Source: an uncultured Lachnospiraceae bacterium (GTDB taxonomy: Bacteria; Bacillota; Clostridia; Lachnospirales; Lachnospiraceae). From it: a stretch of 36,363 nt of DNA. The notes beneath the pieces are model-generated. The model had not been told where the DNA came from, ran no database searches, and was given only the letters and a program-made list of their open reading frames with translations. The translations under genes and the position numbers were made by a program. Location: NCBI GenBank assembly GCA_910579645.1, contig CAJTVK010000032.1, positions 1 through 36,363 of the forward strand. The letters run 5' to 3'. Positions 19,112-26,829 of the stretch are shown here, in pieces (position 1 is the stretch's first letter; each line of letters opens with the position of its first letter).

Positions 19112-20064
19112 TGGGCAGCGGGAATAAGAAATCAGGCATGGAAATGAGCGAAAGCGCATATAAAAAAATGATAGAGAGGAAGAAGCGCCTGACAAAGGTG
19201 CGGCGGTGGATTGCCACATTGCTGGCGGCATTCTGTGCAGTGCTGTTTTTAATGCCTATCGTGCTGACGGTTACCAATTCCTTTATGGCGGCTTCGGAAA
19301 TATCTTCCAATTACGGACAGGTATTTGCCACCAGCGATTCCGGCGGGAAAACTTTTATTTCCGAAAAGGTAAACCTGAAGTTTATACCGGATATGGTTTC
19401 TTTCAGCCAGTATATTACGGTATTGTTCAAAAGCCCGGATTATTTGTTTAAGTTTTGGAATTCCGTCATCTTGGTTGTGCCCATTGTAGGCTTCCAGCTT
19501 TTGGTGGCGCTGCTGGCTTCGTATGGTTTTACCAGGTACCGGGGCAGAATAAAGGAAATTATATTTTTTACTTATATTATATTAATGCTGATGCCTTATC
19601 AGGTCACGTTGGTACCGAACTATCTTGTATCAAGCTGGCTGCATATATTGGATACCCGGTGGGCAATCTGGCTGCCGGGAATATTCTCTCCGTTTGCCGT
19701 ATATCTGCTGACAAAATATATGCGCAGGATTCCGGCTTCGGTGATGGAAGCGGCTCAGATAGACGGTGCCGGGGAATGGCAGATTTTCCGTCATATCTGC
19801 ATGCCCCTCTGCAAAGGCTGCATGTGTTCCGTGGCAATCCTGATTTTTATTGACTATTGGAATATGGTGGAACAGCCGCTGATTTTGCTTTCGGATGATT
19901 CCATGCATCCCCTTTCGGTATTTCTTTCAAAGATAAAGAACGGCGAAATCGGACTTGCCTTTGCCGTGGCAACTATATATATGGTGCCTACTTTGTTGGT
20001 TTTCCTTTACGGAGAAGATTATCTGGTGGAAGGAATAACCTATCAGGGCGGAATCAAGGGATAA
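19108..20064 (+). CDS. sugar ABC transporter permease, MalG-like
   Basis: This 318-residue permease is the second half of the sugar-type channel. It has a basic N-terminus, a first helix from about residue 36 (LLAAFCAVLFLMPIVLTV), an outside loop, then five further helices. The EAA loop EAAQIDGAGEWQIFRHICMP is canonical and would contact the ATPase. Length is normal to slightly long for MalG-type proteins because of the extended loop after helix 1. Its ATG overlaps the previous stop codon. No ATPase gene occurs before or after it in this locus, so it presumably uses a shared MsmX/MalK-type ATPase encoded elsewhere. Confidence 0.93.
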   Translation: MMGSGNKKSGMEMSESAYKKMIERKKRLTKVRRWIATLLAAFCAVLFLMPIVLTVTNSFMAASEISSNYGQVFATSDSGGKTFISEKVNLKFIPDMVSFSQYITVLFKSPDYLFKFWNSVILVVPIVGFQLLVALLASYGFTRYRGRIKEIIFFTYIILMLMPYQVTLVPNYLVSSWLHILDTRWAIWLPGIFSPFAVYLLTKYMRRIPASVMEAAQIDGAGEWQIFRHICMPLCKGCMCSVAILIFIDYWNMVEQPLILLSDDSMHPLSVFLSKIKNGEIGLAFAVATIYMVPTLLVFLYGEDYLVEGITYQGGIKG

Positions 20065-20091
20065 CGGAGAAAGCGTGCCAAAGAACAGAAA

Positions 20092-20303
20092 AACAGTAAG
20101 TATCGCGGACAGTGCCTGGGAGAAAGACTGGCCGAGAAACGGACAGGATTGCTTCTGGTGGCTGTCGGTACTGGGAGGGATACTTGCGGAACTGGAAAAC
20201 AGCAAGTATCACGGACAGTGCCCAGAAGGAAGACTGGCCGAGAAACGGACAGGATTGCTTCTGTCGGTTGTCGGTACTGGGAGGGATACTTGCGGAACTG
20301 GAA
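20092..20303 (+). repeat. two tandem copies of a 106-bp structured repeat
   Basis: Copy 1 is 20092-20197 and copy 2 is 20198-20303, exactly 106 bp each, with few differences. In both, CAGTGCC near the start (20110-20116, 20216-20222) can pair with GGTACTG near the end (20167-20173, 20273-20279). In copy 2, inside this, CAGAAG (20223-20228) can pair with CTTCTG (20258-20263), capped by TGGCCG-AGAAA-CGGACA; copy 1 keeps the cap and a shorter AGAA/TTCT stem. The second copy runs directly into the AGGAGG of the adaptor gene. A diverged third copy is at 34299-34401. The 255-bp gap between permease and adaptor holds little else. Confidence 0.92.
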
Positions 20304-20319
20304 TAGGAGGATAAGTGGA

Positions 20320-22413
20320 ATGAATGAGCAGATGAATCCGGCAAAGAGAAGGGAATGGGTGAAGAATGCGGCAATTGTCTTTTTGACCATTATGCTTTTG
20401 CTGACCTTCTTTTCCAATACGATTATGAATTATTCCCTGCCGGAAGTGGCGACGGAGTATGTGCAGAGCGGTACGATTACGGAAAAGGTAAGGGGAACCG
20501 GGACGATAGAGGCGACGGATCCTTATAATATATCCATCAGCGAAAGCCGGGTGATTTCCAGTGTGGCGGTGAAAGAGGGAGACGAGGTAAAGAAAGGCGA
20601 CGTGCTTTTTTATCTGGAAGACGAAGACAGCACGGAACTGTTGGAAGCTGAGAAGGAATTAAATTCCCTGATGCTGGCTTATCAGCTGGCAGTCATTACG
20701 GAAAATCTTACGGTAGGGACAGTGGGCAATATCGAGGGTGACCGTACGCTGACGCTGACGCAGAAACAGCAAAAACTGCAGGCGGCCATTGCGGCGCAGG
20801 AAGCGGCACAGAAAGAATATGATAATGCGGTACTGGAAGTGGCGGCAATCAATAAGGAATTGGGCTACATCGGAAATACGGTAATTGACACCACCAATGA
20901 GAAGAACGCGTTGTCCAATGCGCAGCGGGAGGCAAATGAGGCAGGGCAGGCGGTGGCGAATGCACAGGCAAGTGCATCCAGGGCAGCGGAGAATGTTTCG
21001 ATAGCGGAAAATAATGTGACAGCCAAAGAAAATGAATTGGCGGCGGCACAGGAAGCATTGTCTTATATGCAGACATTGAAGGATACTTTGACGAATTATC
21101 AGGCAACCTTAGATGCAAAACAGGAAGAAGTGAATAATGCGCAGGCTGCAGCGGATACTCTGAAGATTGAATGGGATACTGCTGCAGCGGAAGCACAGGC
21201 TTTAAGAAACCAGTATGATGAGCGTTGGGGAGCGGAAAACCCGGATGCCTCTCCGGAAGAGATGGGGAAGCAATTGGAGGCAATCTATGCACAGGAAAAT
21301 GTGAGAGATACAAAAAAAGCGGAGTATGAGACGGCGGCACAGACATTGCTGACGAAACAAAATGAATTGGAGGCATTGAAATCTTCCAATGCCCAAGCAG
21401 AATATGACAGCCGGGGCGGCGATGCAGGCCTTAGTATGCTGCAGGAGAACGTAGCGGTTAAGAGTCAGGAACTGGAACGGGCGAAACAAGGCGTTCTGGA
21501 TGCAAAGAATTATGTTTCCGAGGCGAATAAAGAAGTAGCAAATAAGCAGAGCGAGCAAAGCAATAAGTCTTCTGCCGTGAACAGCGCGCAGCAGGCTCTG
21601 ACAGACAAGGAAAACAGCAATGACCTTACCATAAGCAAAGCAAATGCTTCAAATCGTCTGCTGGAAGCAGAGGACAGGCAGGCAAAGGCTCAGATGGCTT
21701 TAGATAAGGCAAAAGAAGATATGGCGGAAATACAGAAAGAATTGTTGGCAGAAATCAATTTGGAATCGCAGAATGATGCCATAGAATTACAGACGGAGAA
21801 AATTGAAAAACTGAAGGAAAAAGCGGTAGGGGCAACCATAAATGCACCGGTGGATGGGACAATTACCAGCCTGAGCAAGGTAGCGGGAGAGAAGACGCAG
21901 CCGGAGGAGACGTTGGCAGTTATGCAGGTAGCCGGAAAGGGTTTCACCATGAATTTCTCTGCCACTACGGAGCAGGCGAAAAAGCTGTCGATAGGAGATA
22001 TCGCAGAACTGCAGAACGCATGGTACTACGATAATGTGAAAGTAGTGCTTGCATCCATTAAGCCGGACCCTAAAGAGCCTGCACAGAAGAAATTGCTGAC
22101 TTTCAACGTGGAAGGGGATGTGCAGCAGGGACAGTCACTCAGCCTGTCCATCGGGCAGAAGAGCATGGATTACGAACTGGTGGTGCCAAACAGCGCAATC
22201 CGGGAAGATAATAACGGTAAGTTCATTCTCATAGTGCAGTCCAAGAGCAGCCCTCTCGGCAACCGTTATATTGCAACAAGGGTGGATGTGGAAGTACTGG
22301 CTTCGGATGATACGCATACGGCGATTTCCGCAGGCATATACGGCAATGAATATGTAATAACTACGGCAACGAAGCCGGTGGAAGCAGGAAAGCAGGTCCG
22401 TCTGACTGACTAG
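20320..22413 (+). CDS. HlyD/MacA-like adaptor with long coiled coil
   Basis: This 697-residue protein is anchored by one N-terminal helix (about 17-38) and faces outward. A lipoyl-type half (ISSVAVKEGDEVKKGDVLFYLED) comes next, then about 400 residues of Ala/Glu/Gln/Asn-rich coiled coil, then the second lipoyl half (GATINAPVDGTITSLSKVAGEKTQPEETLAVM) and beta-barrel and membrane-proximal domains. This is the MacA/HlyD adaptor plan, with a hairpin much longer than in typical MacA. The ATG at 20320 has AGGAGG 9 bases ahead; another ATG lies at 20332. The frame stays open upstream through the 106-bp repeats, but that part is not expected to be coding. It precedes a MacB-core-like protein, suggesting the two form one envelope assembly. 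Confidence 0.9.
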   Translation: MNEQMNPAKRREWVKNAAIVFLTIMLLLTFFSNTIMNYSLPEVATEYVQSGTITEKVRGTGTIEATDPYNISISESRVISSVAVKEGDEVKKGDVLFYLEDEDSTELLEAEKELNSLMLAYQLAVITENLTVGTVGNIEGDRTLTLTQKQQKLQAAIAAQEAAQKEYDNAVLEVAAINKELGYIGNTVIDTTNEKNALSNAQREANEAGQAVANAQASASRAAENVSIAENNVTAKENELAAAQEALSYMQTLKDTLTNYQATLDAKQEEVNNAQAAADTLKIEWDTAAAEAQALRNQYDERWGAENPDASPEEMGKQLEAIYAQENVRDTKKAEYETAAQTLLTKQNELEALKSSNAQAEYDSRGGDAGLSMLQENVAVKSQELERAKQGVLDAKNYVSEANKEVANKQSEQSNKSSAVNSAQQALTDKENSNDLTISKANASNRLLEAEDRQAKAQMALDKAKEDMAEIQKELLAEINLESQNDAIELQTEKIEKLKEKAVGATINAPVDGTITSLSKVAGEKTQPEETLAVMQVAGKGFTMNFSATTEQAKKLSIGDIAELQNAWYYDNVKVVLASIKPDPKEPAQKKLLTFNVEGDVQQGQSLSLSIGQKSMDYELVVPNSAIREDNNGKFILIVQSKSSPLGNRYIATRVDVEVLASDDTHTAISAGIYGNEYVITTATKPVEAGKQVRLTD

Positions 22414-22433
22414 GACCGGGGCAGGATTGGAAT

Positions 22434-23522
22434 ATGAATAAAATCAAAGGATTTTTCAGATGCTTTTCCCTGAAACAACTATTGCTGGCGGCTGCAGTAG
22501 TGCTATGTCTGCTGTTTTGGTGCGGTCTGACGATATTTTCCGACGGAAGAAAAAAAGTTCTGGCGGATCAGACGGCGGCGGAACGGTGGTCAGAGGAAGG
22601 CGATGCGGCGCAGGTTACTTGTTTTTTTACGGAAAGCGCAGAAATAGACAAAAATAAAATAAGAGGCTTCGAGGCACAGTTGGATAAAATGCTTTTGGAA
22701 GCATCCATTACGGCACCCAATGAAAACGCCAGGCTTTGGGCAGATGCCTACAGCGCGGTGGGCCGGATAACGCTTTCCAGCGGAAAAACTTCTTTGGAAG
22801 CGGATGCCGTAGGGATTGGAGGAGATTTTTTCCTGTTTCATCCGGTGCAGCTTCTGAGCGGTTCCTATTTTTCCGGCAATGATTTAATGTATGACAAGGT
22901 AATCGTGGACGAGGACGCTGCCTGGCAGCTGTTCGGCTCCAATGACGTGGTGGGCATGCAGGTGACGATTGGCGGCATTCCCCACTATATTGCAGGAGTA
23001 ATCCGCAGGGAAGAGAGCCGTTTACATGAAGCGGCTGGGCTGGATAAGACTTTGGTCTATGTTTCCTGCGAGACTCTGACCGAACTGGGGGTGACGGAAG
23101 GGATTAATACCTACGAAGTGGTGATGCCGAATCCGGTGGAGGATTTTGCCTATACAAAAATCAAGGAAAAATTCGGCATCAGTGAGAATGATATGTGGGT
23201 GGTGGAAAATTCGTCCCGTTTCAGCATAAAAAAATTGCTGACAGTGATTGGGGAATTCGGCATGCGTTCCATGAACGACCATGCCATACATTTTCCTTAT
23301 TGGGAAAATGTGGCAAGGGGATGGGAAGACATACTTGCCTTAGTGCTGATGCTGCAGATTTTGTTCCTGCTTATCCCGGCAGTCCTTGTGACGGTGACGC
23401 TTGTCCTTTTATGGAAACGGAAACAGTGGAACTGGAGGACGGTTTGGCAATTCCTGACCGACTGCAGGGATAAGGCGGCGGAGCGGTTCCGCAGGGAAAA
23501 GAATAAGTGGAAATATTTTTAG
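22434..23522 (+). CDS. MacB periplasmic-core-like protein without FtsX domain
   Basis: This 362-residue protein has one N-terminal helix (about 13-33), a large outside domain, and one C-terminal helix (about 300-326) with a basic tail. The outside domain resembles the MacB periplasmic core: VGIGGDFFLFHPVQLLSGSYFSGND, then VIVDEDAAWQLFGSNDVVGMQV and IPHYIAGVIR. Typical MacB-type permeases add three more helices (FtsX domain) and pair with an ATPase; neither is present here. It lies 20 bp after the adaptor gene and 26 bp before the third lipoprotein gene. It probably partners the adaptor, but without a motor domain its role could be structural or sensory. The core-domain similarity is my reading of the motif pattern. 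Confidence 0.75.
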   Translation: MNKIKGFFRCFSLKQLLLAAAVVLCLLFWCGLTIFSDGRKKVLADQTAAERWSEEGDAAQVTCFFTESAEIDKNKIRGFEAQLDKMLLEASITAPNENARLWADAYSAVGRITLSSGKTSLEADAVGIGGDFFLFHPVQLLSGSYFSGNDLMYDKVIVDEDAAWQLFGSNDVVGMQVTIGGIPHYIAGVIRREESRLHEAAGLDKTLVYVSCETLTELGVTEGINTYEVVMPNPVEDFAYTKIKEKFGISENDMWVVENSSRFSIKKLLTVIGEFGMRSMNDHAIHFPYWENVARGWEDILALVLMLQILFLLIPAVLVTVTLVLLWKRKQWNWRTVWQFLTDCRDKAAERFRREKNKWKYF

Positions 23523-23548
23523 GAACAGGCAGAGGGAGGGGATAGAGG

Positions 23549-25792
23549 ATGAAAAGGAAAATTTGGTGTTTTGCCTTTCTATGGCTGGTGCTGATGTTTG
23601 CGGGCTGCGGCGGGAATGAAGAGGGGTCTGCGGCAAAGTCCAAGGAACATATTTACCGTGGGGAAACGGTTAAGGTGGAAGGAATAGAAGATTTTGACAG
23701 ATTGAATAATATCTTGGTCAAAGGCGAGCGGATATATTTCGGTACTTATGACTGGAAGGATGACGGGGGTACCGTATTTCAATATTTCAGCCAGAATATG
23801 GACGGCACGGACAGAAAGACCATGACTCTGGAAGCGGGGGAAAATGCTTATTACTCCTATCTGACCGTGAATGAGGAAGGAAATTTCTATGCCATACTGA
23901 ACAATAATTATGAGGATGACAGTAATCCGGACAATATTATGTGGGTCAGCGAGTACTTTCTGGTTAAGCTGGACGAAAGCGGAAAGGAGATATGGAAACA
24001 GCCGCTGTCAGGAAATGACCCGGATTCCTATTGGGTCAATCAGATGCTGCTTCTGAAGGACGGGCGCATTTTGCTGTACGATACGGACGGTATTTTCCTG
24101 CATGATTCCGAAGGAAAGAGAACCGGTGAGGTGAAATTGCAGAAACAATTTGAAAACGGCAGCTTATATCAGACGGCAGACGGAACCGTGGTGCAGCGTT
24201 ATTATAATACCGAAACAAACAAAGAGGCTCTGAATAAAATCAATGTGGACACCGGGGAAGTGTCCGAGGATTATACGATTCCCGGCGGCTTCGGCAATTA
24301 CGGAATGATATCCGGCGAGGGATATGATTTTTATCTGGAAGGGAACGGAAGCATATATGGTTATAACTTGGGGGATGCCGAGATAAAGGAATTGATGAAT
24401 TTTATTGACTCGGATTTGGTCAGTTATTATATTTCCGGTCTGGCAGTCGTCAATGAAAGGGAATTTTACGGCTGTACGGAAGACGGAATAGGGCATACCG
24501 TGCTTATGAAGTTTTCGAAAGTGGATCCGAAGGATGTAAAGGACAAGATTGTCCTTACTTTGGGATGCAGCAGTTTTGACTGGGATTTGCGCGGCCGTGT
24601 GGTGCAGTTCAATAAAACGAATGAAGAATACCGAATTACCGTGGAAGATTATTCCCGGTATAATACGGATGAAGACTATACCTTGGGGCTGGCAAAGCTG
24701 AATACGGATATAGCCTCGGGAAAAGTGCCGGATATTCTTGTGATTACGGAAGGAATGCCGATAGACAGCTATGCTTCTAAAGGTTTGTTTGAAGACCTCT
24801 ATCCGTATATAGACGGGGACGGAGAGATAAATCGGGAAAATTTCTTTTCCAATGTACTGGAACTGTATGAAACAGACGGGAAACTGTACCGTATGGTACC
24901 CAGTTTCCGTGTCTATACAGTAGCGGGAAAAACGGCGGATGTGGGAAGCAGCCAGGGATGGACAGTGGCTGATTTGAGGAAGGTAATGGCAGGAAAGCCG
25001 GAGGGAACAGAGATTTTTGCGGAAATGACACGGGAAAATATGCTGAACTATGGGATACAGATGTCCGGAAGCCAGTTCATTGATTGGAAGACGGGAAAAT
25101 GCGGTTTTAACTCGGAAGATTTTATAGATTTGCTGGAACTGACGGCAGAATTTCCCGAAGAACTGGGCGACGAATATTATGGGGATTCTTACTGGGATAC
25201 TTATGACAGTCTCTGGCGGGACGGGAAAGTACTGTTGGAACCGATGTACCTGACGGATTTTTCTACTTATAATACCTCGAAGAAAGGGCGGTTCGGCGAA
25301 GACATTACATTGGTCGGCTTCCCGGTGCGGGAGGGGAACGGAGCGGCTTTGGCTGCCAATTTGGAAATGGCAATGTCGTCCAAGTCGAAACATAAAGACG
25401 GAGTGTGGCAGTTTATGCGGTATTTCCTTACGGATGAATATCAGGAGAAAGTGGAATACCAATGGCCGCTCAGCCTGAAACGGGTGGAGGAACTGGCACA
25501 GGCAGCCATGAAAAAGCCCGCTTATGAGGACGAGAACGGAAATATGGTGGAAACGGAGCAGACCTATTGGATCAGCGGCATGGAGATTACCATTACGCCT
25601 ATGAGCAGGGAAGAAGCGGACGGGCTGATAGAGTATGTGAAGTCGGTGAAGCAGCTGTATGCATACAATGATGCATTGCTTAAGATTGTTTCGGAAGAGG
25701 CCGCGCCTTATTTTGCAGGGCAGAAGAGCGCGAAAGAGGTGGCGGACATTATCCAGAGCCGGGTGCAGATATATGTAAATGAAAACCGGTAG
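23549..25792 (+). CDS. propeller-fused solute-binding lipoprotein 3
   Basis: This 747-residue third paralogue has a signal peptide (MKRKIWCFAFLWLVLMFAGC) with lipobox MFAGC, a propeller-like first half (EDFDRLNNILVKGERIYFGTY, DGRILLYDTDGIFLHD), and a binding-protein half from about residue 330 (RGRVVQFNKTNEEYRITV, LNTDIASGKVPDILVI, GVWQFMRYFLT). Its mature start differs from the EFVYVPE type of copies 1 and 2, but its last 24 residues are identical to those of copy 1 while the DNA differs at many synonymous positions. GGGAGGGG precedes the ATG. It closes the transport locus, downstream of the adaptor pair, so its binding partner may differ from that of the first two. Confidence 0.88.
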   Translation: MKRKIWCFAFLWLVLMFAGCGGNEEGSAAKSKEHIYRGETVKVEGIEDFDRLNNILVKGERIYFGTYDWKDDGGTVFQYFSQNMDGTDRKTMTLEAGENAYYSYLTVNEEGNFYAILNNNYEDDSNPDNIMWVSEYFLVKLDESGKEIWKQPLSGNDPDSYWVNQMLLLKDGRILLYDTDGIFLHDSEGKRTGEVKLQKQFENGSLYQTADGTVVQRYYNTETNKEALNKINVDTGEVSEDYTIPGGFGNYGMISGEGYDFYLEGNGSIYGYNLGDAEIKELMNFIDSDLVSYYISGLAVVNEREFYGCTEDGIGHTVLMKFSKVDPKDVKDKIVLTLGCSSFDWDLRGRVVQFNKTNEEYRITVEDYSRYNTDEDYTLGLAKLNTDIASGKVPDILVITEGMPIDSYASKGLFEDLYPYIDGDGEINRENFFSNVLELYETDGKLYRMVPSFRVYTVAGKTADVGSSQGWTVADLRKVMAGKPEGTEIFAEMTRENMLNYGIQMSGSQFIDWKTGKCGFNSEDFIDLLELTAEFPEELGDEYYGDSYWDTYDSLWRDGKVLLEPMYLTDFSTYNTSKKGRFGEDITLVGFPVREGNGAALAANLEMAMSSKSKHKDGVWQFMRYFLTDEYQEKVEYQWPLSLKRVEELAQAAMKKPAYEDENGNMVETEQTYWISGMEITITPMSREEADGLIEYVKSVKQLYAYNDALLKIVSEEAAPYFAGQKSAKEVADIIQSRVQIYVNENR

Positions 25793-25819
25793 CCTATGAA
25801 GGTAAATCAAGCAGAGGCA

Positions 25820-25964
25820 GGCAGTGAATTCTCAGGTGCGGATTATCAGGCAGTGAATTCCCAGGTGCGGATTATCAGGCGTTGAATTCTCAGGTGCGGA
25901 TTATCAGGCGTTGAATTATCAAGTGTGGATTATTCGGCAGCGAATTATCCGGCATCAAATTATG
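25820..25964 (+). repeat. 29-bp tandem array upstream of tcdA
   Basis: Four clear units of 29 bp (25820-25848, 25849-25877, 25878-25906, 25907-25935) and a degenerate fifth follow the stop codon of the third lipoprotein gene. Units 1-3 differ at only a few bases; degeneration increases toward tcdA. There are no spacers. The array fills most of the 203-bp gap before tcdA; AAGGAG of the tcdA ribosome binding site follows it. Confidence 0.93.
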
Positions 25965-25995
25965 AAAGTAGATTCCGGGAAAAGGAGCGGAAGGT

Positions 25996-26754
25996 ATGCA
26001 GGAGCGGTTTCAGAGAACGCAGATGCTTCTGGGGGAAGAGGCAATGGGGAGGCTGCGAGATGCCAGGGTGGCTGTGTTCGGAATTGGCGGGGTCGGCGGC
26101 TATGTGGCCGAAGGATTGGCCAGGAGCGGCGTAGGGCAGTTGGATTTGATTGACAGTGACAGGGTGGCCGAAAGCAATATAAACAGGCAAATCATAGCGT
26201 TGTCCGGCACGGTAGGGAAATACAAGACGGATGTGATGAAAGAACGGATTTTGGAGATTAATCCGGATGCCAAGGTCAGAGTATACCATTGCTTTTTTCT
26301 GCCCGAAAACAAAGAACTTTTTGATTTCGGAAGTTATTCTTACATTGCGGATGCCGTGGACACGGTATCCGCCAAAATTGCGCTGGCTGTGGAAGGGGAG
26401 GCTTGCGGGGTGCCAGTCATCAGCTGCATGGGCGCGGGAAACAAGCTGAATCCCGCAGCATTTGAAGTGACGGATATTTATGGGACCAGCGTATGCCCGT
26501 TGGCGAAAGTGATGCGGAGGGAACTGAAAAAGAGAGGAATCCGCCGGCTGAAAGTGGTCTACTCAAAGGAAGAGCCTGTGAAGGGGGAACCTACGGGAGC
26601 GGAATTTCCGATAGGGGATACGTCCGGCGGGGAAGCGGTGCGGGAGAAGGGAAGCACCAGGCGTTCCATACCCGGCAGCGTGGCTTTTGTGCCTTCGGTG
26701 GCCGGACTGATTATGGCAGGGGAAATCGTAAAGGATCTGACACAAGGCCAATAA
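25996..26754 (+). CDS. tcdA: tRNA threonylcarbamoyladenosine dehydratase
   Basis: This 252-residue ThiF/E1-like protein converts t6A at position 37 of ANN-decoding tRNAs into the cyclic form ct6A using ATP. It shows the nucleotide-binding loop GIGGVGG (residues 29-35), then DLIDSDRVAESNINRQ with the Asp and Arg that bind ATP, CMGAGNKLNPAAFEVTDIY in the position of the TcdA family signature, and a C-terminal SIPGSVAFVPSVAGLIMAGEIVKDL helix. Length is close to the E. coli enzyme (about 268). AAGGAG lies ten bases ahead of the ATG. There is no sulfur-carrier partner nearby, which argues against MoeB or ThiF. Confidence 0.93.
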   Translation: MQERFQRTQMLLGEEAMGRLRDARVAVFGIGGVGGYVAEGLARSGVGQLDLIDSDRVAESNINRQIIALSGTVGKYKTDVMKERILEINPDAKVRVYHCFFLPENKELFDFGSYSYIADAVDTVSAKIALAVEGEACGVPVISCMGAGNKLNPAAFEVTDIYGTSVCPLAKVMRRELKKRGIRRLKVVYSKEEPVKGEPTGAEFPIGDTSGGEAVREKGSTRRSIPGSVAFVPSVAGLIMAGEIVKDLTQGQ

Positions 26755-26829
26755 GTTAAGCCGCAGTCCGCTTCAGGAAAGCCGTTCTCAGGCTATACGG
26801 CAGCTTATGACAGAGAAAAGGGAATCGGG

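Noticed and set aside
20149..20319. Longer N-terminus of the adaptor through the 106-bp repeats
   Set aside because: The repeat length is not a multiple of three, the added residues are not membrane- or signal-like, and AGGAGG directly precedes the ATG at 20320.
24164..25810. 548-residue open frame on the minus strand opposite lipoprotein 3
   Set aside because: It is a mirror of a well-supported gene on the other strand, and its translation is rich in His, Ile, Arg and Phe without recognisable domains. Similar long mirror frames occur opposite the GH13 and FtsA-like genes.
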